This document shows, one piece after another, positions 19,117-28,031 of a stretch of DNA of 40,721 nucleotides; positions within the stretch are counted from its first letter, which is position 1, and each line of letters starts with the position of its first letter. This stretch comes from Chara braunii. Taxonomy: Eukaryota > Streptophyta > Charophyceae > Charales > Characeae. The stretch is from positions 2,234,591 to 2,275,311 of the forward strand of contig BFEA01000092.1 in assembly GCA_003427395.1 (NCBI GenBank), written 5' to 3'. A program made the position numbers and the translations under genes. The notes under the pieces are model-generated. The model had not been told where the DNA came from. It did no database searches and saw only the letters and a program-made list of their open reading frames with translations.

Positions 19117-19264
19117 GGGACGCTGGACCCGGTTTCCAGCAGGTGTTGCTCCCCACCAATAGATGGAGCGGCCCGCCAGGCAAGCCTCAATTCCGGTGGT
19201 TCTCTTACCACCACCAGGATAGAGGCCTTGCATAAGGGCTTTGTCTCAAAAAAAAAAAAAAAAA
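19117..19264 (+). mobile_element. SINE-like copy D, full length with poly(A) tail
   Basis: This is the best complete example (about 130 bp plus A17). Hairpin 1 is GCTGGA-CCCGGTT-TCCAGC. The AGGTGTT linker follows, then hairpin 2 GCTCC-CCACCAATAGAT-GGAGC, a spacer, hairpin 3 GGTGG-TTCTCTTA-CCACC, and the A-tail. There is no coding capacity. Standard tRNA A and B boxes are not apparent. It is probably mobilised by LINE machinery. Confidence 0.75.
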
Positions 19265-19299
19265 GGTAGGGTGTTGAAAACTTGGAAAAGCAATGACAG

Positions 19300-19505
19300 A
19301 TATATGCGGGTACGGGCGGGCGCAGGCTGGTGTTGGCAGGTGCGGGCGGGTGCGGGTGGTGAAAAAAATGCCAGCTACGGGCGGGTGCAGGTGGGATTAT
19401 GCTAGAAGGTCTGGGCGAGGGTAGGTGGTGAAAAAAATGTCTGGGTCTGGGCAGGTCTGTCTGCGGTTCTTCTGCAAGGTCTGGGATCGGGCGGGCCCGG
19501 GTTTG
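19300..19505 (+). repeat. G-rich GCGGGTGCGGGTGG repeats
   Basis: Irregular G-rich repeats include GGGTACGGGCGGG and GCGGGCGGGTGCGGGTGG, with GGTGGTGAAAAAAATG occurring twice. At least six GGG runs fall in about 70 bases, so quadruplex formation is possible but unproven. Confidence 0.6.
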
Positions 19506-19645
19506 TACACTCAAATCGGCCCATCTACAGCTGGGCCAGGTTGTGAGGTTTTTTTTTAACTGCAGTTATGACTGGCTGCGGCTGCCAAATATTGTGGATG
19601 CTTGGTATGGGTCGGTGGGGCTGTAGGAAATGCAGGAGTTTGCGA

Positions 19646-19776
<131 letters not shown>

Positions 19777-20039
19777 ATGACTCGATCCTCCCACCTCTTT
19801 AACCCAACCCAGGTTTTTTTTGCTCCTCGGCCTTTTGAACTCTAGCACCCCTTTAGGGATTCGAACTCCTCACCTTCCCCTTCCCGCGAAAACTTTTAGT
19901 GGACCCAAAATTTTATGCGGTCCCGATTTATTAGCTCTACCACTACTTGGAACCAAGCCTAAACCAAGGCCGATGCGATTTGAGGCAATATTTTCCGACG
20001 TTGTAAGCAGCACGTGTATCTCAAGTATGTCAGAATACA

Positions 20040-20456
20040 ATGGCTTCTTCTTCTTCTTCGTTTGCTTCGCCGCGGTGTTGTGCCCAATGGGGCAAATGTC
20101 AGTTTCGGTTTCTTCCTCGGCCCGACTTCAGTCGCCATCAAACGTGTTTCTCAGAATCCTTCTCAACGACGGTGCAGCTGTGCCTAATCTTAATTATGGC
20201 AATCTCTTCCCTACCACTCTTCTCATCCATCAACACCCCCACTCTTGCTCCTCGCATTCTCTCTTCAACCTTCTCTCCTACTCTAAAACCTCTCCTCGTC
20301 TGCTCCCCATTCAACACTCCTGATGACGCTGCTGATTGTGCGGCAGCAGAGACCAGTCGAGCGACAAGCATACAGCAGTGTCTAGAATGTATCCACGACG
20401 CACGCAGGAAAGTTTTGTTACCACTTCAGAAAATCGGGATCAAAGACGAATTTTGA
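20040..20456 (+). CDS. Possible exon with plastid-transit-like N-terminus
   Basis: The 138-codon frame starts MASSSSSFASP in a good plant start context (TACAATGGCT). A second in-frame start, MAISSLPLFSSINTPTLAPR, comes 59 codons on. Both are Ser/Thr/Ala/Pro-rich, basic and almost free of acidic residues, as chloroplast transit peptides are. The final third (DDAADCAAAETSRATSIQQC onward) looks like mature soluble protein. A CACGTG G-box lies about 30 bases upstream. I recognise no family, and no downstream exon can be shown. A Penelope-like RT remnant starts shortly after. It could be a first exon, a captured gene fragment or an accident of TC-rich DNA. Confidence 0.3.
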   Translation: MASSSSSFASPRCCAQWGKCQFRFLPRPDFSRHQTCFSESFSTTVQLCLILIMAISSLPLFSSINTPTLAPRILSSTFSPTLKPLLVCSPFNTPDDAADCAAAETSRATSIQQCLECIHDARRKVLLPLQKIGIKDEF

Positions 20457-20619
20457 TTTTGAATTTCCCCATTGAAAATTGTAAGGAAGGAACCAACGTG
20501 CTCGCTTGGGACCATATCAGCACAATATACGCATGGTGTGAAAGGAGCTTTGGCAGGACTTACCTTGTCACCTCTAGACCGGAACCGGGGGGCGACCCTG
20601 GTTGAGTGTACGGTAAGCT

Positions 20620-21715
20620 AATGTGATAGAATACGAAGAACATTTAATGACAACCCTGACTTTGAGAAGTTGGCGAAAGGCAAAAGTGAGATTGTGTCTG
20701 AAATGCTGAACAGGTTGGAAAGGAAAGGATTGAGCAAAATCGTCAAATGGGACGGGAAAGGAAAGATCCGGAACGCGTCTACCATGAGTAAGGATAAAGA
20801 CCTAGAAAAAAGGAGGCATATTTGTCCCTCATTTGCAAATCCCACGAGATTTAATGATTCAGAAGAGTAAGTAGAGGCATTTCAACTTGACCGCGGGGCA
20901 AGATCTTAAGAAAAGCGTAGCAATGGTCAACGAAAAGTGTGGAAGGGATAATCTCTGCATTACAGCAAGAACATACGATATAAACGAAATGATCTCAAGA
21001 ATCCCGCACTCCGAAGTACGGGGTGCAGTCAGGTGGATGTTTGATGAGTTTAAAGACAAGAAGAAATACTGGGTGAGAATAAAATCAAAAGGAAAGGGGG
21101 TTACACTGGGCAAATCGGCCGGCGAACATGGTTGGAGATCCGCCTACTTGACGAAGTACTATTCAAATCAGTAGGAGAAATATTAAAACAAAAAATGGGT
21201 ATCCCCATGGGTGGACAGGCTAGCCCTCCCTTGGCATGCTTGGTATGTATGTATGCGAGGTCACTCGGGATGGACGAAAAATGCCTATTTGGAAAAAGGT
21301 ATGTGGATGACCTTCTACTACTTGGGATGCACGTTCCAAGCAGCAGCAAGAGGGTAGAGATGGTGATGGACCGAATGACCGAGGGCTACCACAAAGAATT
21401 AAGGCTTGAAAGAACAGATAATAAATTAAACATTGTTGAATTTTCGGAAACAATTTTTTTTGCACTTGAGAATCCCATGGAAGTCCCAACTATCATAAAT
21501 CAAAGAATGCGGATAACTTATGGAAAGACCCACAGAAACCAAGATACATGATCACAAGAAGCTTCACATCGGTTTCCCCGATCGGACAAAAGATAGCTGT
21601 CATTAGTGGGGCGTTGCATTGTATCCGAGGAGTCATGAACAATGTGAATGGTTTGGCGACAGCAGATGCAGAGAAACGTCGTTGCATCATGGAACAGTTG
21701 TGGGGGCTACATCAT
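20620..21715 (+). pseudogene. Penelope-like-type reverse transcriptase remnant, copy 1
   Basis: A broken RT is spread over three frames. In order: a fingers motif KDKDLEKRRHICPSFANPTR (near 20790-20850), motif A TYDINEMISRIP (near 20970), motif B MGIPMGGQASPPLACL (near 21195), motif C RYVDD (21297-21311), then a thumb segment IGQKIAVISGALHCIRGVMN near 21580. GIPMGG and RYVDD with the ALH..R thumb resemble Penelope-like and related RTs, not L1, LTR or group II types. All catalytic motifs are intact, but frameshifts near 20880, 21125 and 21540 make it a pseudogene. No GIY-YIG endonuclease was found. A second, more decayed copy lies at 29340-31640. Confidence 0.6.
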
Positions 21716-23080
21716 GGCCAGATTTAATCTGCATTCAAGAAACGCACCTCATGGACATTCCAACACACACCGGATCTCACAATCTGATTTGGTCCTTCCA
21801 GAAACTGTGTTCTCATGCGCAAAGAAGTGGCTCGGGGGCGGTGGCTCTTTGGGTACCTCCTCAATCTCAGGCTGAAATTGTGTAATTGTAAGCAGATAAG
21901 GAACAAGGGAGATGAATTGTGGCACAGATGATGTTGGAAATAGAGATAGTCTGTGTTTTGAATGTTTATGGTCCAAATGATGCAAGAAAGGGTTACGTTC
22001 TTCTAGACTATTCGAAATCACATACCTGATGGAATACCTCTCACCATGGCAGGGGATTTCAATGCAGCTCCGGACCGAGGATTGGATCGATGGAAGGTCC
22101 CCTCCCTCTGCCCTACGTATAGTGAGGAAGATGAGAACATCATCAGGAGATTATGTGATTCTGAGGGTCTTTTTTATTCTTTTAGACGTCTTTATCCTCA
22201 AGAACGTATTTTCACATGCATACACAATGGTGGCTCCTCTCTTATGTATAGGTCACGCATAGACTTGATCTTAATTTCAGAGAACCTAGATAGGGCTCTT
22301 CAAGGAACAGCTATCTTCCCTCAGAGTCCATGGTCAGGAGCTGATCACAAAATGTGTGCGATACTGTTGTCCTTTCGTAAAAGTCTGACCAGGGGAAAGG
22401 ATTTTGTAAGTTGAGTACGTCTCTTCTTGCCAAATGGATTAGGTTCGTGCGGTACGCTGGTTTCAATCTAGTAAGGAAAGGCCAGCCAAATTTGCCTCAC
22501 TTTAATGGCAGATTATGCATAGATGTATGCCCACTAATGACTGGCTCATAGACCACTCAACATTAGAACAGAGAGGATTAGCGTCACCCTGGTGCCGTTC
22601 TTGTCACATGACATTCCCTTCCCGTAAGTATCGAGAAACCATAGAGCATATCTTTACTCAGTGTCCAAAGGTCATTCTTATGTGGCGTCGTTGGGACTGT
22701 AAATGGCAAAGATTAAGTGACCTTGAGTGTCCTTGGGAATGGAGAGCCCCATTACTAGGCCATTGGAATCTGGTCGACTTCTTTCCTTCAACCTTTCAGT
22801 CAAACCTATTTCGTCTCGGTAGGAAGGTTGTAATATGGGCCATATGGCAAAGGAGTTGTGTACATGTAATGGAGGATGTACATATGGAAGGGACATAATT
22901 TTTCCAGAATGTGAAACAATTCGTGGAAACAGAAATTTGTGCGCAATGGTCCAAAACTCAGAAGAAAGACATCAAACGATCTTATTTTCAAATTCACAAT
23001 GGACTGGCTAGGGGGTTCACAGGAAAAGAGTTTGGGACAGGTGGTATGGCCTGATGAGAATGAGTCTGTGTTGCCTCTCA
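21640..23080 (+). pseudogene. LINE-4 remnant: endonuclease joined to C-terminal finger, RT deleted
   Basis: L1-type endonuclease motifs occur in order: ASWN (near 21690), WPDLICIQETHL (near 21715), GDFNAAPDRGLDRW (near 22050), SRIDLILISENLD (near 22255) and GADHK (near 22340). These cross several frames. After 22410 the sequence jumps to LLAKWIRF, which in LINE-1 lies beyond the RT (LLAKWVIRA). It then passes to a zf-RVT finger C-x2-C-x14-H-x4-C (WCRSC...EHIFTQC) near 22590-22670 and a C-terminal tail. Roughly 650 residues of linker and RT are missing. The copy is non-functional. It directly follows the RT remnant on the same strand. Confidence 0.85.
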
Positions 23081-23381
23081 TTTAGAGTTACTTTTTGCAG
23101 TCTAATGATTGGTTTGATATCCAGCCAGGGGAATTCTTCAGTGATGTGGCATGCTTTTTTCAGCTGTTCCTCCCCTCAGAGCTAGCCTTGGTGGATCTTC
23201 AATGGTTTGGTGGGGTGGGAGATGAACAGTGATGAATGAATTTTCATTATCAGGTCATTGAAGGGGTAGAACTGCCAGATTTACACGCGCTATATGGCAG
23301 TCTGTTCAGGATTGAAGAGGTGTTTAGGTCCCACTGGTTCTCATAAAATTGTCATGACTGACATTTTGCTATTCTGAATAA
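23081..23381. other. Region between LINE-4 and SINE-like copy E
   Basis: Short frames such as EFFSDVACFFQLFLPSELAL are present but match nothing I recognise. They could be LINE 3' sequence. Confidence 0.3.
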
Positions 23382-23483
23382 GGGATGCTGGACCCGGTTT
23401 CCAGCAGGTGATACTCCCCACCAATAGACTGGAGTCTCAACTGGGTGATTAGGAATGGCTTCTCTTATCACCATTCCTAATAA
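23382..23483 (+). mobile_element. SINE-like copy E
   Basis: Hairpin 1 is GCTGGA-CCCGGTT-TCCAGC. Hairpin 2 is ACTCC-CCACCAATAGACT-GGAGT, a compensatory G-C to A-T change relative to copy D. Hairpin 3 is GGAATGG-CTTCTCTTATCA-CCATTCC, also different in stem but with the same loop. AATAA flanks both sides and may be a short target-site duplication. There is no A-tail. Confidence 0.7.
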
Positions 23484-23540
23484 CTTCACCACCTGTCCCC
23501 CTGCCACCGAAAACCCCTAGTCCCTGTGAGTTAGGGCCGG

Positions 23541-23900
23541 GTTGTACGGAGGGGCGGCGACCGTACGGAGGCCGACGGGACCAATCCCGCCATTTTGCAA
23601 GGGGCAACTTTGCCGATTTTTTGTGCTCAGAAAAAATCATCAAAATGTCTGAAAATTTGAGGGTCCGTAGCTTAGGTCGTGATCTTTCAGGGAAAAATAT
23701 CAGGAAAAAAAAAAAATCATTTTGACGGTGAAATATTCGCCATGCCGATTCGGTTTATTTCCGATTTTTGTCACAAATTCCGTACGGAGGCCCGCCCGGT
23801 TTTTCACGCTTTACTACCGGTACCCGTCGTGAAACGGCGCTACCGGTACCCCCGAGGTTTCTGACGTCAGGGGTACCGGTGGGAAAAAAGAAAAAAGGAT
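23541..23900 (-). repeat. Inverted copy of the 15.4-kb repeat plus GTACGGAGG and GGTACCGG motifs
   Basis: About 23583-23778 matches the reverse complement of 15412-15600 (TTTTGCAAG(G/T)GGCAACTTTG, then CGATTTT..TGTGCTC, and GCCGATTCGG at the far end). CGTACGGAGG recurs at 23561 and 23780, and TACCGGTACC-type palindromes follow to 23880. Confidence 0.6.
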
Positions 23901-24580
23901 GCACTTCTCCCTTTCTCATTGATCACAATGCACCGGGAGCTGAAAGGGGTGGGTTTTCCAAGTTTGATTTATATCAAGGCACAGCAGATCATGCCTGGGA
24001 TGGTGGGCGGGGAAGTTTGGCCTGCGATGGCTGCAAAGCTTACCAGGTGTTACGAAGGGTGGGGGTAAAATAGACCGGTGGCGCAATCCAAACTTTCCAG
24101 TGGAACCTGGGCACAGCATGCCGAGGGCCGCAGAGTGGGGCATATCGGCTCGTTCTTCGAAGAACCGGAATAAAGTGGATCGGAAGAGTCCAAGCAACAC
24201 GATATGACGGAAACAGAAATATGCGCCCTGCCAAGCAAAGGACAAGCAGCGCCCCAGCGGCACCTGGACGGAGTAAGCGGCCGCGAATCGAAGACGCACC
24301 TCATCAGACAGCCGAAATCACGCGATACACTTCAGAAGTCAGATGGGCACCGGAGGTCGCGAGAAAGGAAAAACGTTGCTTTTTGAATTTTCGTATTATT
24401 TTATTATATATTTTGCTGTTCGTTTTTTCAGGAGTGGCTGGTCAGGAGGGGAACCACCTACACGCGACTCAGGACGTTTTTGGCAAGCACAGAAGGGGCA
24501 TGGCGTATTTAAGAATGGAGGACGTACGTCCTTCCTCAGACTGAGCAGTTGGAGGTAGAAGGTCTGTAGCTCGGGGAAAC
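23901..24580. other. Geneless stretch
   Basis: Overlapping frames up to 127 codons occur on both strands near 23916-24544. None shows a domain or repeat signature. Confidence 0.4.
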
Positions 24581-24749
24581 TCTGGCCCCATGGCGTACTT
24601 ACACTGTGAGATGTAAAACCTCTGAGTACATTATTTTTTAGTATTATCTCTCATACATCAAATTCTGGCCCCATGGCGTACTTACACTGAGATGTAAATT
24701 TGTAAAACCTCTGAGTACATTAATTTTCAGTATTATCTCTCATACATCA
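24581..24749 (+). repeat. Tandem duplication, unit about 82 bp
   Basis: TCTGGCCCCATGGCGTACTT through CTCTCATACATCA occurs twice (24581-24660 and 24664-24749), with a small insertion in the second copy. Confidence 0.9.
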
Positions 24750-24928
24750 GTGGCCTCCTTTCATGCGCTTCCCTAGGGTTTTCCTTCGATATATATTTTT
24801 TGGGATCGGCAACCATCTGTATTCTTCGATTCTTCGACTTTGAAACAGATTGTGGAGAAGAGATTTCGGCTCCGAGTTTTCTGAGGCAACTCGCGGTGTA
24901 TACCACTCCTCGCTCGCTTCCCTCTTCC

Positions 24929-24930
<2 letters not shown>

Positions 24931-25003
<73 letters not shown>

Positions 25004-25004
25004 N

Positions 25005-25062
<58 letters not shown>
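24931..25062. repeat. (CT)n microsatellite with one N
   Basis: About 65 dinucleotide units with N at 25004, so the length is uncertain. The overlapping Leu/Ser and Glu/Arg frames are artefacts. Confidence 0.95.
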
Positions 25063-25064
<2 letters not shown>

Positions 25065-25460
25065 GTCCCCTCTCACCTCCTTTCTTCATCGAACTTTATG
25101 CAATCTTGTTGTATGCTTTTCGCATATGATGGAGTAAAATGTAAATTTGTCCGATTATTTGAATTCAGATGTTCGATTTCGATTGCTTCCTTTTGTTCTT
25201 ACGATTGCGCCTTTAGTGTAATATAGATGTTATGTGAACTCTATCGACCTATTCATTCTATTTGTGCTGTCTTTGCCGTCCTATTATTGGAAATTTTGAT
25301 TTGAAGATTCATAAGCCGTGACAGGAGGGAGGTCACGGGAACGGGAACTGAGCCCCAGAGGGCCCCCAGAGGCCCTCCAGAGTCCCAGGTGCAGGTCTTA
25401 GGCCCCCCCTTCCACCAGTACCAGAAGGCGATTTTTTAGCGAGATGTTCTCGTCGCAGTA
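25063..25460. other. Geneless stretch
   Basis: AT-rich then GC-rich sequence. No gene or repeat end was recognised. Confidence 0.4.
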
Positions 25461-25651
25461 GGGGCGCTGGACCCAGCTTCCAGCATTTCAATTGCAGTGT
25501 TATGCTCCCCCCCCCCCCCCCCCCCCTAACAAATGCCAACAGAGGCCTACTAGGGGGGGTGATAGGAGCAAACCCGCCTAGTGAGTCTACTGCCGGCCGG
25601 TCCATCTATTGGTCGGGAGCTTCACCAGCTGGAAACCGGGCCTAGCATCCC
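25461..25651. mobile_element. Inward-facing pair of SINE-like heads (copies F and G) around a C20 run
   Basis: Copy F (plus, from 25461) is GCTGGA-CCCAGCT-TCCAGC, followed by ATGCT and a C20 run (25507-25526). Copy G (minus, from 25651) is GCTAGG-CCCGGTT-TCCAGC, then TGGTGAAGCTCCCGACCAAT and AGATGGACC. The two heads form terminal inverted repeats of a ~190-bp unit, an arrangement also seen for copies I and J. Confidence 0.55.
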
Positions 25652-25986
25652 ATTTTTGAACATACTGTGGAAGAGTCTGACTCCCGGGGCTTCTACCCGG
25701 CATCGGTTCTGGAAGTTGATTTGCTTGGAGAATCTAGAGAATCAGGAGAGCTTGAGAATGCCTCTAGGAGTCGGCAAAAGACAGGCAGACTAAGACTCTG
25801 GCAGAGGCAAGAGGTCAAAATTGAGAGGGGAAGAATAGGAAAACAAATCACAAGATAGCAGAGGAATATCACCCCATGCCCTCACAACCAACTCCAACCG
25901 ATTGTTCAAATATAAACACCAATTTCAATAAGAAGCATAATAAATTAATAATGTGCCAAATAGCAGATTGATGCCAGCCTACTAAC
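25652..25986. other. Geneless stretch
   Basis: No features were recognised. Confidence 0.4.
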
Positions 25987-26031
25987 AGCTGGAGCAGGTC
26001 AGGTGTTGCCACCCACCAATAGACTGAGGTA
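25987..26031 (+). mobile_element. Truncated SINE-like copy H
   Basis: GCTGGAGCAGGTCAGGTGTT, then CCACCCACCAATAGACTGAGG, retains the linker and second-hairpin loop of the family. The first hairpin is damaged. Confidence 0.5.
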
Positions 26032-26788
26032 TTCGTTTTTTTTTCCCTTTCAAATGTAGCATAGCGTAGGCGTAGTTGAAAACTTGAAGCAATGTCTTTC
26101 ACGGTTTCACCCTTTTGTATTTGTATTTGTTGGTGCGATATAGCTAGGAGTAAGTCTGTTTCTTCTGATGAGATGTCAGGCGAGTATTTGTTAGATTTGT
26201 CTATTGCCGTTCTTCGCAAATGTTGGTTGACGATCTGATTATGTAGCTACGAGTCTACGACAAGCTTCTCGACCTTCGTCCTGTGACCGACGTCAGTCTT
26301 TCATCGGTTGTTGGCATTCCGCGGCCAAGCAAATGAAATTCTGTGTTGTTACAGAAGTTGGCCGGGGTTGGGGCTGGTACCTATTTCAGCCATCAATCCA
26401 CTTTATTCCGTGGTGCGCTTAGCCGTGAGATGAGAGGCTGTTGCCACTTCTTTCCCTTCCCCCCCTTTGTCCAATGTCAGCCTGTCGTCACTTGTTCATA
26501 GCGCTCTATCATTTGACCGCACCTTTCAGTCTGGCACCTAGCGGGACTTCCTCCCCAATTCCAAGTTATGCACATCGGGACTCGTGTGATGCTTGTGAGA
26601 ACTACCATAGTGAGATTATATTGAGAAAGATGATCATGTTGTTCCAGACGGGGGTGGGGTTGGGGGGGGGGGGGAGAGCTCTGGTCCCCTACCTCATTCC
26701 TGTGCTGCTGCTCATCACTAACGTTTCATTGGCGTTATTTACTTACTTGTTTTGGCAAGGAACTCAATTTTGGAGAAGTTTACCCCTC
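26032..26788. other. Geneless stretch with a G13 run
   Basis: There are short frames without domains and a poly(G) run at about 26662-26674. Nothing else is recognised. Confidence 0.4.
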
Positions 26789-26832
26789 AAGACACAGTAA
26801 AAAAAAAAAAAAAAAAAAAAAAAAGACACAGT
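26789..26832 (+). mobile_element. Poly(A)-only retroinsertion with 10-bp target-site duplication
   Basis: AAGACACAGT (26789-26798), then A24 (26799-26822), then AAGACACAGT again (26823-26832). A perfect 10-bp direct repeat flanking nothing but poly(A) is the footprint expected of target-primed reverse transcription that copied only the tail. Confidence 0.8.
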
Positions 26833-26992
26833 CAGGGGCTTCGACCTCACACCAAGGAGATACGAGCGATCACAGAGGGGGAACAGCTAGTAGATCTGTG
26901 ACCAGTTCTGATGCCTACCCTAGGCTGAAGAGGTGCTCCCCTTGCATACCTCAGTTGCTTTGCTACTTTCGAATGCATTCTGCTATGAATTT

Positions 26993-27124
26993 TGTGCCCG
27001 ATTTCCAGCACATGCAGCTCCCCGCCAATAGATGGAGCCTCCACGGGGCAGCTTGAGGTGACTTCTTTTACCAGCACTTCTAGCTCTCTCCCGGGTTGTT
27101 CCGGGATTAAAAAAAAAAAAAAAA
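26993..27124 (+). mobile_element. SINE-like copy I with A16 tail
   Basis: The first hairpin is damaged (GTGCCCGATTTCCAGCAC). Hairpin 2 follows (GCAGCTCCCCGCCAATAGAT, then GGAGCC). Hairpin 3 is GAGGTG-ACTTCTTTTACCAG-CACTTC. The tail is A16 at 27109-27124. It abuts copy J, which runs the opposite way. Confidence 0.65.
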
Positions 27125-27221
27125 GGAGTAACCCCCTAGTGTCGTGACTGCTCGTCTCTTTTGCTAAGCCTCCAGCTATTGGTGGGTACTGTCACCTGCT
27201 GACAACCGGGGTCAGGGTCTC
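27125..27221 (-). mobile_element. SINE-like copy J
   Basis: On the minus strand hairpin 1 is CCTGAC-CCCGGTT-GTCAGC, a stem changed at paired positions relative to the consensus but still complementary. AGGTGACAGTACCCACCAAT and AGCTGGAGG follow. There is no A-tail. It lies tail-to-tail with copy I. Confidence 0.65.
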
Positions 27222-27394
27222 GTCTATAGCAAAAGCAAGTCCACCACACATAACAGAAATTGGCCTCTTTCAGTCTCATGGAAGGCCACTTGGACTGACT
27301 CTCCCCTTTTTTTCCTTGTTTTTCCCAGAAAGCATCTCGATGTCCATCTGACTGTTTCCGGTACTCTGCACCACTCCGCCAACCTGCAAGCTTT

Positions 27395-27514
27395 GGGCCT
27401 GGCTCCACTACTCTCGACATGGGCAAAACGAGAGTGAATCTTCCGCTAGAACATGGAAGATGCACCGCCATATTTTTGTCTTTTGTCCATGTCGAGAGTA
27501 GTGGATCGAGGCCC
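27395..27514. mobile_element. Tourist-like MITE, copy 2 (120 bp, inverted)
   Basis: This is the same element as 17196-17317 in the opposite orientation. The ends are GGGCCTGGCTCCACTACTCT and AGAGTAGTGGATCGAGGCCC, and the core includes GAAGATTCACTCTCG on the complementary strand. It is flanked by TTT on both sides (3-bp target-site duplication). Confidence 0.85.
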
Positions 27515-27897
27515 TTTATCACAACTCTTTTCTTGACCTCTGAATCTGTGTGGCATGCATATAAGCCCTGGCTATGTGATTAATTATTCCACGAATCCAC
27601 AACCTTTCAGACAGGCCCAACCAAGCCTACTGACTCTTACTATCAGTCCAAACTGAACCAAATGAATTCCGCCATGGCTAGACTGAGAGGTGGGAACAGA
27701 TTGAGAAGTTTTGAAGCGGAGCACAGGGATATAAGTTCTCCGTCTTGGTTCGATCTTCAAAAAAGTGTCAGACACCTTCCCTCTGTACTCCTGATCCTTC
27801 CTAGGATCTCCTCTTTGTCATCCCCTGGCCATTTAAGAGAGAAATGAGTAACGACTCATGTAACTCGTGTATCTCTGACTCCGGTATATGCTGTCAA
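27515..27897. other. Geneless stretch
   Basis: Nothing was recognised. Confidence 0.4.
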
Positions 27898-28031
27898 GGG
27901 ACGCTGGACCCGGTTTCCAGCAGGTGCAGCTCCCCACCAATGGAACGGAGCCATCCAAGGGCGGGTAGGTAGAGGGAGTGTCTGCTCTTATCAGCCCCCC
28001 CCCCCCTCTACTTCCTGTCGTCGATGTTTGC
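27898..28031 (+). mobile_element. SINE-like copy K, running into the assembly gap
   Basis: Hairpin 1 is GCTGGA-CCCGGTT-TCCAGC. Hairpin 2 is GCTCC-CCACCAATGGAAC-GGAGC. The body matches copy B (GGAGCCATCCAAG(G/A)GCGGG, GTGTCTGCTCTTA, ending TCGATGTT). A C10 run lies near 27997. The 3' end is lost in the N gap. Confidence 0.75.

Noticed and set aside
19117-19264. tRNA-derived SINE with A and B boxes
   Set aside because: No convincing A-box/B-box pair at the right spacing, and hairpin sizes do not fit a cloverleaf.
19820-20323. 167-codon plus-strand frame overlapping the transit-peptide-like frame
   Set aside because: No domain, and less gene-like composition and start context than the overlapping 20040 frame.
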